From contig JAJDAJ010000052.1 in the NCBI GenBank assembly GCA_029261925.1, positions 1 through 64,000 on the forward strand: DNA of 64,000 nt, given 5' to 3'. Every line of letters starts with the position of its first letter. The stretch's first letter is position 1. Both the position numbers and the translations under genes were made by a program. Positions 25,735 to 34,688 of the stretch are shown here, piece after piece. Source of the DNA: Deltaproteobacteria bacterium (GTDB lineage: Bacteria; Myxococcota_A; UBA9160; SZUA-336). Under the pieces are notes generated by a model. That model did not search any database, was not told the DNA's origin, and was given only the letters and a program-made list of their open reading frames with translations.

Positions 25735-27372
25735 TCAGTCGAGGAGCGACAGGCGCCCGCGCGCCTCGAAGCGCGCGCGGATCCGCGCGGCGTCGTCGGG
25801 CGTCAGCGGACGGTAGCCGTCGCCGTCGCGGATCCAGACCGGGTCGTCGCACTCCCAGCGCTGCCGGCGCAGCACGCGCTTGAGGATCTTGTGCGTCTCG
25901 GTCCGCGGCAGGTCCTCGGCCAGGCGCAGGTAGCGCGGCATCCACTTCGTGCCCATGTCGGCCTGGGCGGACAGGAAGGCGTGGAGCTCGGCGGGATCGA
26001 GGTTCGCGTCGGGAACCGGCACAAGCGCGGCCATCACCTGATCGCCGATCTCCTCGTCGGGCACGGCGTAGACCGCGGCCAGCGCCACGCCCGGGTGCCG
26101 GGTCAGGATGCGCTCGACCGGCGCCGCGGCGAAGTTCTCGCCGTCCACGCGCAGCCAGTCGAAGCCGCGCCCCGCGAAGTAGAGGTGGCCGTCGGCGTCC
26201 CGGTAGCCGAGGTCGCCGGTCCAGTACACATTGCCGTGCGTCCGCTCGTGCACGGCCTCCTCGTTGTTCCAGTACCCCTCGAAGCCGGCGGCTCCCTCCG
26301 GACTGGCGATCTCCCCGATCGCCTCCTCGGGGTTGAGCAGCCTGCCCGTCTCGTCGAAGCGCGCGACCGGGCACTCCTCGCCCGTCTCCCGGTCCAGGAT
26401 CAGCGTGCCGGGCGCCTTGCCCAGCGCGCTGGGCGGGGTGTCGGCATCCCGCGAGATCGACACGCCGCCCTCGGTGGAGCCGTACGAGTCCTGCACCCGG
26501 CAGCCGAAGCGCTTCTCGAAGCGCGCGATGTCGTGCACCGCGCCCTCGTTGCCGAACGCCAGCTGCAGGGGGTTGTCGGCGTCGTCGGTCTTCTCGGGCG
26601 TGGCCAGCACGTAGGTCAGCGGCTTGCCGACGTAATTGCACTGCGTGGCGCCGAAGCGGCGCACGTCGGGCAGGAAGCCCGAGGCCGAGAAGCGCCTGCG
26701 CATGGCCATGGTGCAGCCGTGGGCGATGGTCGGCGCCCAGCCCGCGAAGAGCGCGGCGGAGTGGAACATCGGCATGGACTGGTAGCAGACGTCGTCCGCG
26801 GTCAGCCCCCGGAACTCGCCGCCCACGCGGGCCATGCGGGCCAGCCGCTCCTGCGAGCAGATCGCGGCCTTGGGCTGCCCGGTCGTGCCCGAGGTGAAGA
26901 TCAGCAGGAACGGCGCGCGGGAGTCGAGCTCGACGTCCGGCCGGCGCTTGCCCCCGTGCCGCGCCGACAGCTCGCGCCAGCGCTCCGAGTCGATCGACAG
27001 CACGCGCTCGGCGGGCACGCCGTGGTCCACCTCGTCGACCAGCGACAGGTGACGGTCCTCGGTGATCAGCACGCCCGTCGCGGTGTGCCGGAGGTCGCGC
27101 TCCAGCTCCGCGCCGCGCCGGGTCGGGTTGATGCCGACGATGGTCGCCCCGGCAAAGGCCGCGCCGCCGGTCACGAAGCAGAACTCCGGGACGTTGTCGA
27201 GCAGCAGGCCGACGTGGAATGGCCCCGATGAGGGCCTGAGCTCGAGCAGCAGGTGCGCCCGCGCCACGCAGGTCTCGACCAGCTGCCGGTGCGTCCAGGC
27301 GTCGTCCTCGAAGAGCAGCCCGGGTCGGTCGGTGTGCCGGAGCGCCCAGAGCTGCTCGGAGAAGCTTTCCAT
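25735..27372 (-). CDS. Acyl-CoA synthetase / AMP-dependent ligase
   Basis: A 545-residue adenylate-forming enzyme that joins a carboxylic acid to CoA through an acyl-AMP. Motifs in order are the P-loop LIFTSGTTGQPKAA, the A5-like DSYGSTEGGVS, the hinge YWTGDLGYRD, and the C-terminal Lys segment THKILKRVLRR. Its N-terminal half is long-chain or very-long-chain (FATP/FadD-like) in character. I start it at ATG 27372 because an upstream ATG at 27381 overlaps a TAGGAT -10-like element; either is possible. It is divergent in no pair; its end faces the CPBP gene. Confidence 0.92.
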   Translation of the reverse strand: MESFSEQLWALRHTDRPGLLFEDDAWTHRQLVETCVARAHLLLELRPSSGPFHVGLLLDNVPEFCFVTGGAAFAGATIVGINPTRRGAELERDLRHTATGVLITEDRHLSLVDEVDHGVPAERVLSIDSERWRELSARHGGKRRPDVELDSRAPFLLIFTSGTTGQPKAAICSQERLARMARVGGEFRGLTADDVCYQSMPMFHSAALFAGWAPTIAHGCTMAMRRRFSASGFLPDVRRFGATQCNYVGKPLTYVLATPEKTDDADNPLQLAFGNEGAVHDIARFEKRFGCRVQDSYGSTEGGVSISRDADTPPSALGKAPGTLILDRETGEECPVARFDETGRLLNPEEAIGEIASPEGAAGFEGYWNNEEAVHERTHGNVYWTGDLGYRDADGHLYFAGRGFDWLRVDGENFAAAPVERILTRHPGVALAAVYAVPDEEIGDQVMAALVPVPDANLDPAELHAFLSAQADMGTKWMPRYLRLAEDLPRTETHKILKRVLRRQRWECDDPVWIRDGDGYRPLTPDDAARIRARFEARGRLSLLD

Positions 27373-27379
27373 CGCTCCC

Positions 27380-27385
27380 ATCCTA
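27380..27385 (-). promoter_or_regulatory. -10-like element at the acyl-CoA ligase start
   Basis: TAGGAT on the minus strand ends 7 bases before the ATG at 27372 and contains part of the alternative ATG. A message started at the normal distance would be leaderless or nearly so. No good -35 box is seen. Confidence 0.3.
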
Positions 27386-27392
27386 CTGTCGG

Positions 27393-29312
27393 TCAGGGCG
27401 TGTACCAGATCGGCGAGCTCCAGGCGCGCTCCTGCACCGTGCGCGGGAAGGCCGGGTCGCAGCACGGCGCGTACCCGGCGCCGATCGTCCGGGGGCGGGT
27501 GCAGTCCACGCCCGCGGCGTTGCACACGTGCGTGCTCCAGCGGCAAGTGGGATTCTCGACCACGCGCGCGTAGTACAGCGCCGGCATGGCGGGGTCGAAG
27601 TCCGGGTCGCGCCAGACCGCGCACAGCCGCTCGAAGCCCTCGGCCCTGGGCGTGCAGCTGCGCTCGTCCACCCGGGCCCCGCTGGCGGGATCACCGGCCA
27701 CGTCGATCACCTGCTCGCGCGCCTCGCCGTCGACGATCGAGACCTTGATGAGCTGGAGGCGCTGCAGCAGAGCGCCGGGGGCGCCCTCCACGCCCGGATC
27801 GCGCAGCGCCGAGACCGCGAGCACGGGCGCCCCGCCGATGTCGCGCGAGAGCTCCCCGCCCATGGGCACACCCGAGGCGTACGCACGCGCCACCATGTCC
27901 GGCGCCTCGCAGAGGTCGGCCGGCAGGTCCCGGCCGGCGAACAGGCGCAGCACCAGGCGCGGGCCGCTCGTGCCGTACACCTCGCGCCGGCGCAGGGCGG
28001 AGAAGATCGCGTGGCGAGAGTTCTCCTCGGCCCAGACCACGGCGAGCCCGCCCGGGTTGTACTCGATCGGGTCGAGCAGGCCATCGGGCAGCACCTCGCC
28101 GATCGGCACGCCCGCGCCGCCGTGGCCGGGGTAGTCGCGCTCGCCCGCCAGGCCCGGCGTGCCCAGGTGGGTGTCGGTGCTGCCGATCACGCCGAACGCG
28201 AACGGGTTCGCGCCCAGCCTCAGCTGCTCCTGCAGCCCGACACCGAGGGCCGTGCGGGTGAAGCTGATCGGGGCCGGCTCGCGGCGCGCGAAGGCTGCGT
28301 AGCGGCCCATGAAGCTGTCGTAGGGCAGCTTCTCGAAGCCGCAGAGCTCGTCGGCGCTGGCGGCGCCGCACTCCGAGTCGCCCTTGTGCTGCATGATCTC
28401 GACCACGGGCTCGTTGCGCGCGCGCCGCAGCGCGTCGGCGCGCGAGAGCGGGTCCCCGTCGGAGGTGACCGGCGCGAACATGAAGCCCGAGCTCAGGTTG
28501 GAGTTGTGCGGGATCACCAGCGCCTCGCAGCCGGGCACGCCCTGGCGGCAGTCGCGGTCGAGCGCGTCCCAGAGCGACTCGGGCGTGGGGTGGTCGGTCG
28601 AGCTCGCGGGGGCCTCCGGGACCTGGTGGCTGCGGAAGATCACGTTGCGATGAAGGTTGCTCGCCGTCTGGACCGAGCGGGTCCACTCGTAGCCGATCAG
28701 GCTGGTGAAGCGGCACTCCGAGCTGCGGTCGTACGCCGCCTCGGCGGCGTCCTGCATCTCGCGCCACGGCCCGCGCGCCGCCTCGAGGCAGGCGGCGCCG
28801 TCGTGCCCGCAGAAGCCGAAGCGGGGCTGGCCGCGCGCGTTCATGAAGAAGAAGGCGATCCTCGGCCAGCCGCGGTACACGCGACACACGAAGCTGTCGT
28901 GACCCGGGGAGCCCGGCGTGCCGCACATGGCCACCTCGCCGAAGAGCTCGGAGTGATCCGTCACGGCCGCGAAGTCGAGGGGTCGCTCGAGGCGCGCCTC
29001 GCGTCCGGGCTCGCCGGAGGCGCTCCACGGCTGCAGCCCCAGCGGCGCGCCGCGCGCGAAGCGGTACGCCTGGTCCGGCGTCGTGCGGGTGCCCTGGGTG
29101 CTCGCGTCGAGCGACCAGCGCGTGTGCACGTGCAGGTCGCCGAAGAGCGGCTGACGCAGCGGATCGTGCTGCGTGCAGGGCTCGCGCGACTCGCCGCGCT
29201 CGAGCTGCGCGGCCGCGGCCGGCGCGAGCAGCGTCAGCAGGGCGCCGGCGAGCGCAGCGCGCGCGCGCGCTCCGGCGGCGCCCGGAATCGCTCGGCGGCC
29301 GGGGGCTTCCAC
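27393..29312 (-). CDS. DUF3604 family secreted protein
   Basis: A 639-residue exported protein of the PHP-like DUF3604 family. The GTG start gives a signal peptide (ALAGALLTLLAPAAAAQ). Family marks are FGDLHVHTRWSLDA (about residues 57-70), FAAVTDHSELFGE, SLIGYEWT, NVIFRS, LVIPHNSNLSSGFMF, GVIGSTDTHLGTPG and the late EVYGTSGPRL. His and Asp clusters in these motifs suggest a metal hydrolase; the substrate is not known. DUF3604 genes are common in marine proteobacteria with large secretomes. The GTG shares one base with the stop of the upstream membrane gene (TAGTG). Confidence 0.9.
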   Translation of the reverse strand: MEAPGRRAIPGAAGARARAALAGALLTLLAPAAAAQLERGESREPCTQHDPLRQPLFGDLHVHTRWSLDASTQGTRTTPDQAYRFARGAPLGLQPWSASGEPGREARLERPLDFAAVTDHSELFGEVAMCGTPGSPGHDSFVCRVYRGWPRIAFFFMNARGQPRFGFCGHDGAACLEAARGPWREMQDAAEAAYDRSSECRFTSLIGYEWTRSVQTASNLHRNVIFRSHQVPEAPASSTDHPTPESLWDALDRDCRQGVPGCEALVIPHNSNLSSGFMFAPVTSDGDPLSRADALRRARNEPVVEIMQHKGDSECGAASADELCGFEKLPYDSFMGRYAAFARREPAPISFTRTALGVGLQEQLRLGANPFAFGVIGSTDTHLGTPGLAGERDYPGHGGAGVPIGEVLPDGLLDPIEYNPGGLAVVWAEENSRHAIFSALRRREVYGTSGPRLVLRLFAGRDLPADLCEAPDMVARAYASGVPMGGELSRDIGGAPVLAVSALRDPGVEGAPGALLQRLQLIKVSIVDGEAREQVIDVAGDPASGARVDERSCTPRAEGFERLCAVWRDPDFDPAMPALYYARVVENPTCRWSTHVCNAAGVDCTRPRTIGAGYAPCCDPAFPRTVQERAWSSPIWYTP

Positions 29313-29749
29313 TAGCGGAAGGCCTGCAGCAGGCTCGAGCGCGCGCGGCTGCTCGACAGGGGGGTGTCGTAGATCGGCAGCAGCGCGGCGCCGAGCATGG
29401 CGCAGGCGAGCGCCAGCACGACCGGGGTGCGCGCGCGCGCCGGGGCCAGGCGCCAGGCGAGTCGCGCGAGCAGGGCCGCGAGGCCCAGGCTGAGCAGCAG
29501 CGCCGCGAGGCCCTGGGCGAGTCCCAGGCCCGCGAAAATGCCGGACGTGCCGTGCGCACCCTCGGTGAGCAGCATTCCGGTGGCGATGCCCGCCAGGAAG
29601 AGCGCCCGGACCGGGGGGACCAGGCCCTGCGCACCCATGTAGAAGGGGAGCGGCAGGCTGAGCAGGAGCGCTGCCCAGAGCAGCCACTTGGACGCGGATC
29701 TCGACACGGAGGCCGCGCATTGTCGGCGGGCGGGCCGGGTGGTGTCCAT
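29312..29749 (-). CDS. Small integral membrane protein, function unknown
   Basis: A 145-residue protein with about four hydrophobic segments (WLLWAALLLSLPLPFYMGA, VRALFLAGIATGMLL, GLGLAQGLAALLLSLGLAALLARLAW, TPVVLALACAMLGAALLPIY). No family is recognised. It lies upstream of and joined to the DUF3604 gene through a TAGTG overlap, so the two are probably expressed together. It is divergent from the TetR gene with about 80 bases between starts. Confidence 0.7.
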   Translation of the reverse strand: MDTTRPARRQCAASVSRSASKWLLWAALLLSLPLPFYMGAQGLVPPVRALFLAGIATGMLLTEGAHGTSGIFAGLGLAQGLAALLLSLGLAALLARLAWRLAPARARTPVVLALACAMLGAALLPIYDTPLSSSRARSSLLQAFR

Positions 29750-29760
29750 CCCGTGCCGCG

Positions 29761-29790
29761 TTGAACGGCGTTCGTCCCCGGTGCTAGGGT
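29761..29790 (+). promoter_or_regulatory. Candidate promoter for the TetR-carboxylase operon
   Basis: TTGAAC at 29761-29766 and TAGGGT at 29785-29790 are spaced by 18 bases, the best two-box match in the window apart from 48291-48320. It is followed by GGAGGA just before the TTG start at 29828. Confidence 0.4.
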
Positions 29791-29827
29791 GCCCGCCGGC
29801 CCGCGGATCCGGGGCCGTGGAGGAAGC

Positions 29828-30448
29828 TTGAGCGAGCCGGTGACCCGCCGCGGGGATCGCGAGGGACGCCGCAGGGACATCCTGCGGGCGGCCTCGGAGC
29901 TGCTCGAGGCCGAGGGATACGACGGCTTCCACATGCGCGAGATCGCGCGCGGGGCCGGCGTGAGCGCCGGGACGCTGTACTCCTACTTCCAGACCAAGGA
30001 GCACATCTTCGCGGACCTCGCGACCGAGGAGTTCGGCCGTCTGCGCCGACGCATCGAGAAGCTCTCCGCGGAGCCGGGCACCGGCTTCACGAGGCTGCTC
30101 GAGGCGCTGCTGCCGGACCTGGTCCACTTTCACGGCGTCTTCGGCAAGCACTTCTCGACCTGGGTGCGCTCCAGGCAGAAGGACGCGGACGGCTCGGCGG
30201 AGTACATGAAGCCCTTCGAGACGAGCTACCTGGGCATGATGGGGCAGCTCGAGGACAGCCTGCGCCGGGCGGCGGATCGCGACGGGCAGCGGCTCGACGC
30301 GAGCCCGCTGTGCATGCGCCTGATCTGGTCGACCATCGTGGGCCTGGCCGACGAGTTCGTGCACCGCCGTCACGAGGCGCATAGCTACGATCCCGAGGCC
30401 CTCACCCGCTATGCGTCCAGCGCACTGCTCGCGGCGCTGTCGCGGTGA
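29828..30448 (+). CDS. TetR/AcrR family transcriptional regulator
   Basis: A 206-residue repressor. The HTH reads RRDILRAASELLEAEGYDGFHMREIARGAGVSAGTLYSYFQTKEHIFADL, with recognition helix AGTLYSYF. A TTG at 29828 is preceded by GGAGGA and is the most likely start; a GTG at 29789 in the same frame is an alternative. The ligand-binding half (FGKHFSTWVRSRQKD) is of the fatty-acid/FadR-like type in general look. It lies 28 bases upstream of the acyl-CoA carboxylase gene, which it may autoregulate together with itself. Confidence 0.9.
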   Translation: MSEPVTRRGDREGRRRDILRAASELLEAEGYDGFHMREIARGAGVSAGTLYSYFQTKEHIFADLATEEFGRLRRRIEKLSAEPGTGFTRLLEALLPDLVHFHGVFGKHFSTWVRSRQKDADGSAEYMKPFETSYLGMMGQLEDSLRRAADRDGQRLDASPLCMRLIWSTIVGLADEFVHRRHEAHSYDPEALTRYASSALLAALSR

Positions 30449-30476
30449 GCGGGCCGTCGCGAGCGAGGGGACGCCG

Positions 30477-32036
30477 ATGAGCTGGGAGAAGGAGGTCGAC
30501 GCGATCGAGCGGCGGCGCGAGCTGGCGAAGGAGCACGGCGGCGCCGAGGCCGTGGCCAAGCAGCACGAGCGCGGCCGCCTGGTCGTGCGCGAGCGCATCG
30601 ACGCACTGGCCGATCCCGGATCGTTCCGCGAGCACGCCAGCGTGGCCGGGGTGGGCGAGGAGGACGACGCCGGCAACCTGAAGAGCTTCGGGCCGGCGAA
30701 CGTGGTGACGGGAATCGCGCGGCTCGACGGCCGGCAGGTCGTGATCTGCGGGGACGACTTCACCGTGGGCGGGGCGGCCTACTCGGCGGTGGGCATCCGC
30801 AAGGGCGGCTACGGCGACCAGCTCGCCGTGAACCGACGCCTGCCGATGGTGCGGCTGCTCGAGGGCGGCGGCGCCAAGATCTCCGGGGCGCTGGGCGCAC
30901 CGGGTCGCTCCGGCTACGACCTGACCAGCGTCTCGCCGAGCAACTTCCTGATGGCCGAGGCGCTCAGCTCCGTTCCCGTGGTCTGCGCCGCCCTGGGGCC
31001 GGTCGCCGGCTTCCCGGCGGCGCGCCTGGTCGGCTCGCACCTGTCGATCATGACGCGGACCGCGCAGGTGCTGATCGGCGGCCCAGCGCTGGTGGAGCGC
31101 GCGACCGGCGAGACGCTGACCAAGGAGGAGCTCGGCGGCCCCGAGGTCCACCTGCGCAGTGGCGTGGTGGACAACCTGGCCGAGGACGAGGACGACGTGT
31201 GGCGCCAGGTGCGCCGCTTCCTGGGCTACCTGCCGGCCAACATCTGGGAGGCCGCGCCGGTCGTGGACTGCGACGACCCGCGCGATCGCCGCGAGCAGAA
31301 GCTCCTGAGCATCGTGCCGCGCGAGCGGCGGCGCGCCTACAGGATGCGCCGTGTCATCGAGTGGATCTTCGACCGCGACTCCTTCTTCGAGATGTCGCCG
31401 CTGTACGGCCGCTCGCAGATCATCGGTCTGGCGCGCCTGAACGGCCAGACGGTCGGCGTCTTCGCGAACGATCCCTACCACCTGGGCGGCTCGATGTCGG
31501 CGGACAGCGCGCGCAAGGTGCGGCGCTTCATCGAGATGTGCGATCTGTTCAACCTGCCGATCGTCGCGCTGGTCGACGAGCCGGGCTTCCTGATCGGCTC
31601 CGAGGGCGAGCGCACCGGAACGATCCGCTACGGCGTCGAGACGCTCTTCGCCGCCATGCAGTCGCGCGTGCCCTGGGCCTCGGTGATCGTGCGCAAGTCA
31701 TTCGGGGTCGCGGCGGGGATCCACCTGGGCCCGGGCGCCATGACCTTCGCCTGGCCGTCGGCCGAGTTCGGCGCCATGCCCATCGAGGGCGGCGTGGCCC
31801 TCGCGTACGGCCGCGAGATCGCGGCCGCGCCTGACCCCGAGGCGCGGCGCCGCGAGCTCGAGGACGAGCTGGCGCGCGCGCAGTCGGTCTTCCCGCGCGC
31901 CGAGGAGTTCGGCGTGCACGAGCTGATCGATCCGCGCGAGACGCGGCCGCAGCTCGGCGCCTGGCTCGACGAGGTCCAGCACGTGCTGGAGATCAACCGG
32001 CGCGACCCGCGGCCGCGCTACACGCTGCGCCCGTAG
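30477..32036 (+). CDS. Acyl-CoA carboxylase carboxyltransferase subunit (propionyl/methylcrotonyl type)
   Basis: A 519-residue carboxyltransferase beta-type subunit that moves a carboxyl group from biotin to an acyl-CoA. It has two crotonase-like halves: RLVVRERIDALADPGSF at the start, GGGAKISGALG, LGPVAGFPAARLVGSHLSIM, then FANDPYHLGGSMSADSARKVRRFIEMCDLFNLPIVALVDEPGFLIG. No biotin carboxylase or biotin carrier gene is within the window. It follows a TetR gene. The related two-domain proteins act on propionyl-, acetyl- or methylcrotonyl-CoA; the substrate cannot be set from sequence here. Confidence 0.9.
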   Translation: MSWEKEVDAIERRRELAKEHGGAEAVAKQHERGRLVVRERIDALADPGSFREHASVAGVGEEDDAGNLKSFGPANVVTGIARLDGRQVVICGDDFTVGGAAYSAVGIRKGGYGDQLAVNRRLPMVRLLEGGGAKISGALGAPGRSGYDLTSVSPSNFLMAEALSSVPVVCAALGPVAGFPAARLVGSHLSIMTRTAQVLIGGPALVERATGETLTKEELGGPEVHLRSGVVDNLAEDEDDVWRQVRRFLGYLPANIWEAAPVVDCDDPRDRREQKLLSIVPRERRRAYRMRRVIEWIFDRDSFFEMSPLYGRSQIIGLARLNGQTVGVFANDPYHLGGSMSADSARKVRRFIEMCDLFNLPIVALVDEPGFLIGSEGERTGTIRYGVETLFAAMQSRVPWASVIVRKSFGVAAGIHLGPGAMTFAWPSAEFGAMPIEGGVALAYGREIAAAPDPEARRRELEDELARAQSVFPRAEEFGVHELIDPRETRPQLGAWLDEVQHVLEINRRDPRPRYTLRP

Positions 32037-32044
32037 CCCCGGCC

Positions 32045-32857
32045 TCAGCGGCCGCGAAAGCGCGGCTCGCGGCGCTCGACGAAGGCCGTGGTCGCCTCGC
32101 GGAAGTCGTCGGCCTCGCTCGCCCAGCACTGGCGCTCGGCCTCGGCGGCGATGCAGCTGCGCAGGTCGGTGTGGAGCGCGCGGTTGAGATTCTCCTTCAT
32201 GTAGCGGAAGGCGAGCGGCGGCCCGGCCGCGAGCTGTCGGGCCCAGTCGAGGGCCGCGTCGCGGAGCTCGGCGTCGGGCACCACGCGGTTGACCAGGCCC
32301 AGGCGCTCGCACTCGCGCGCGTCGACGCGCGGCGAGCCCAGGTACAGCTCCCGCGCCTTGGCGGGACCGACGAGCTGCGTGAGCAGCCAGCTGCCACCGA
32401 AGTCGCCGGGCAGCGCGAGCCGCGCGAACGCCGTGGTCATGAAGGCGCTCTCGGCCGCGATGCGCAGGTCGCACGCGAGCGCGAGCGAGAAGCCCGCGCC
32501 GGCGGCCGGGCCGGGCAGGGCGGCGAGGCTGGGCTTGGGCATCTCCCAGATCACCGCGCTGACCTCGCTCTCCCAGCGAATCGAGCGGATGCGCTCCTCG
32601 AGCGTGGGCTGGCGCTGCGTCGCCATGGCCTTGGCGTTGCCGCCGGCGCAGAACGCGGCGCCCGCGCCGGTGAGCAGCAGGCAGCGCACGTCGTCGTCGC
32701 CGGCCACGCGGTCGATGGTGCGCCGCAGCACGGGGCGCAGGTCGCCGCCGAGCGGGTTGCGGTTCTCCGGGTCGTTGAGCGTGACCGTCGCGACTCCCGC
32801 CTCGATCTCGAGCAGCAGGCGCGGCGAGCCCGTGTCGACGACCCGGACGTCGGTCAT
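32045..32857 (-). CDS. Enoyl-CoA hydratase/isomerase (crotonase family), second of a pair
   Basis: A 270-residue crotonase. The oxyanion-hole and CoA motifs are LLLTGAGAAFCAGGNAKAM and PGPAAGAGFSLALACDLRIAAESAFMTTAFARLALPGDFGGSWLL, with the usual helix LVGPAKARELYLGSPRVDARECERLGLVNRVV. The position of the first catalytic Glu is not obvious (FARLALPGD), so hydratase versus isomerase or other activity cannot be stated. It starts 8 bases after the neighbouring crotonase on the same strand; the pair is convergent with the carboxylase gene. Confidence 0.88.
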   Translation of the reverse strand: MTDVRVVDTGSPRLLLEIEAGVATVTLNDPENRNPLGGDLRPVLRRTIDRVAGDDDVRCLLLTGAGAAFCAGGNAKAMATQRQPTLEERIRSIRWESEVSAVIWEMPKPSLAALPGPAAGAGFSLALACDLRIAAESAFMTTAFARLALPGDFGGSWLLTQLVGPAKARELYLGSPRVDARECERLGLVNRVVPDAELRDAALDWARQLAAGPPLAFRYMKENLNRALHTDLRSCIAAEAERQCWASEADDFREATTAFVERREPRFRGR

Positions 32858-32865
32858 GGGGTCCG

Positions 32866-33648
32866 CTAGCGCCGCCGGTACTTCGGCTCGCGGCTCTGGT
32901 CGCGCGCGGCCTTCATCTCGGCGTAGTCGTCGGACGCGAAGACCAGCGTCTGCGTGGTGGCCTCCTCGTCGATCGAGCGGATCACCTGGTCGTCGGCGAG
33001 CAGGCTCATGTTGCGGCGCTCCATCTTCACCGTGAACGCCGGCGAGGCGGCGATGCCCGCGGCCATCTCGCGCGCGGTCTTCTCGAGCTCCTCGGCCGGC
33101 ACCAGGCGCGAGATCACGCCCCGCTGCAGCGCCTCCTCGGCGTCCATCACGCGCCCGGTCAGCGCCAGGTCCATGGTCACGCCGTGGCCGCACATCTGGA
33201 ACAGGCGCGCCATCCCGCCCGAGTCGGTGATCACGCCGTGCTTGACCTCGGGCAGCATGAAGCGCGTGCCCTCGGCGGCGATGCGCAGGTCGCAGCAGAG
33301 CGCGCGCTCGAACGAGCCCCCGATCACCCACCCCTTCAGGGCGCAGAGGATCGGTGCCTGGATCGAGAACACGCGCTTGATGCCGCGCTGGCCGCGCTCG
33401 ATGAAGCTCAGGTTGTCGATGTCCTCGGTGCGCACGCCGATCTGGCCGACGTCGCGTCCCGACGACCAGGACTTGCCGTTGGCGCGCCAGATGATCGCGC
33501 GCACGTCGGGATTGGACTCGAGCTCCTCGAGGATCTCCCAGAGGCCCGCGTCCATCTCGTCGTTGGCCGCGTTGTGCTTGTCGGGCCGGTTGTTGCTGAT
33601 GATCGCGATCGGGCCGTCGTACTCGAGGGTGATCGTCTGTGTCGGCAT
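32866..33648 (-). CDS. Enoyl-CoA hydratase/isomerase (crotonase family), first of a pair
   Basis: A 260-residue crotonase. It shows IAIISNNRPDKHNAANDEM, IIWRANGKSWSSGRDVGQIG, ALKGWVIGGSFERALCCDLRIAAEGTRFMLPEVKHGVITDSGG and GRVMDAEEALQRGVISRLVPAEEL. In the second catalytic region the usual Glu is in LPEVKHG. It is the upstream gene of a two-gene operon with the crotonase at 32045, and a TAGGAT -10-like element lies 35 bases before its ATG. Confidence 0.9.
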   Translation of the reverse strand: MPTQTITLEYDGPIAIISNNRPDKHNAANDEMDAGLWEILEELESNPDVRAIIWRANGKSWSSGRDVGQIGVRTEDIDNLSFIERGQRGIKRVFSIQAPILCALKGWVIGGSFERALCCDLRIAAEGTRFMLPEVKHGVITDSGGMARLFQMCGHGVTMDLALTGRVMDAEEALQRGVISRLVPAEELEKTAREMAAGIAASPAFTVKMERRNMSLLADDQVIRSIDEEATTQTLVFASDDYAEMKAARDQSREPKYRRR

Positions 33649-33683
33649 GCCGTGCCTCCGTGCTCGCGTCGGGAGCCGGACGC

Positions 33684-33689
33684 ATCCTA
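33684..33689 (-). promoter_or_regulatory. -10-like element for the crotonase pair
   Basis: TAGGAT on the minus strand within GTTAGGATGCG, 35 bases upstream of the start at 33648. No strong -35 match is seen in the GC-rich flank. Confidence 0.3.
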
Positions 33690-33739
33690 ACCCGTCCCGG
33701 CCGTGATTCGCCGGCCCCGGCCCGCGACCGCAGCGGCCC

Positions 33740-34630
33740 TCAGGGCGCGGCGATGGGGTGCGTGCAGGCGCCGCCCTCGAGCCCTGCGGCCCAGGCGATC
33801 GCGCCCTCGAGCACGCGCCGGTACTCCGGCGAGGCGTATGCGGCGGCCTGGTGGCCCAGCGCCGAGTACAGCGAGCGCCCGCGTCCGACACAGTGGCTCC
33901 AGATCACCGGGTGGTCGTCACCCATCGACAGGTCCTGCCAGCCCCACCAGGCACTCGGGTCGTAGGTCGACTCGTCCACCGTGGCCAGCACCCGCACGCC
34001 GCGTCGCCGCGGGCTGGCCTCGAACGAGTACCACTCCTCGTGGTGCTCCCACGACGGCGCCAGGTCGCGCGTGGCGGGGTGCTCGCGGTCGGCGACGCGC
34101 ACGGTCGCGGTCTGGAACTGCGGCGTCATCACATGGCCGGCGAACTGCGCGCCGATCAGCTGCTCGACGTACCAGCGCCAGTCGTAGGCGAAATCACCGC
34201 CCGAGCCGTGCACGCCCACGAAGCCGCCACCCACCTCGACCCAGGCCCGCAGCGCCGCGCGCTGCTCGGGCGTGAAGACGTCGCCGCTGACGTTGTTGAA
34301 GAAGACGGCGTCGAAGCGCTCGAGGTAGTCCGGCCGGAAGGTCGCGCCGTTCTCGGTCGCGAACAGCGCCCAGCCGCGGCGGCCGGCGATCTCCTCGAGC
34401 GCCGCCCGGCACGCGGGGATGGCCTCGACGTGCCGGTAGCCGCTGGTCTTGGAGAAGACGAGCACGGCCGGGCGCCCGTCGCTCCCGATCCAGGCGGGCA
34501 GCGGCGGCGGGTCGGTCTCGAAGATCGGGTCCCCGCCCACGACCTGGCGGTAGCCGAGGTACGCCAGCAGCGCTGCGCTCGCGGCCAGCACCAGCACGAT
34601 GGCGCCGGCGATCCTCGCGGAGCGTCCCAT
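33740..34630 (-). CDS. ThuA-domain protein, membrane-anchored
   Basis: A 296-residue protein of the ThuA/trehalose-utilisation type (glutamine-amidotransferase-like fold). An N-terminal hydrophobic helix (IAGAIVLVLAASAALLAYLG) could anchor it. The ThuA blocks are VLVFSKTSGYRHVEAIPAC, FDAVFFNNVSGDVFTPEQRAAL, GGGFVGVHGSGGDF, LIGAQFAGHV and SWEHHEEWYSFEAS, then HPVIWSHCVGRGRSLYSALGH. The role is unknown but may concern sugar or glycan derivatives. An upstream ATG (34642) overlaps a TATGAT -10-like element, which favours the ATG at 34630. Confidence 0.88.
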   Translation of the reverse strand: MGRSARIAGAIVLVLAASAALLAYLGYRQVVGGDPIFETDPPPLPAWIGSDGRPAVLVFSKTSGYRHVEAIPACRAALEEIAGRRGWALFATENGATFRPDYLERFDAVFFNNVSGDVFTPEQRAALRAWVEVGGGFVGVHGSGGDFAYDWRWYVEQLIGAQFAGHVMTPQFQTATVRVADREHPATRDLAPSWEHHEEWYSFEASPRRRGVRVLATVDESTYDPSAWWGWQDLSMGDDHPVIWSHCVGRGRSLYSALGHQAAAYASPEYRRVLEGAIAWAAGLEGGACTHPIAAP

Positions 34631-34637
34631 CCGCCCG

Positions 34638-34643
34638 ATCATA
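34638..34643 (-). promoter_or_regulatory. -10-like element just before the ThuA gene
   Basis: TATGAT (five of six) on the minus strand ends 7 bases before the ATG at 34630, again implying a leaderless or near-leaderless message. Confidence 0.3.
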
Positions 34644-34688
34644 GGCCGCGACCCGAACCGGCGCCGGCGGCCCACGTCCGCGCCGGGT

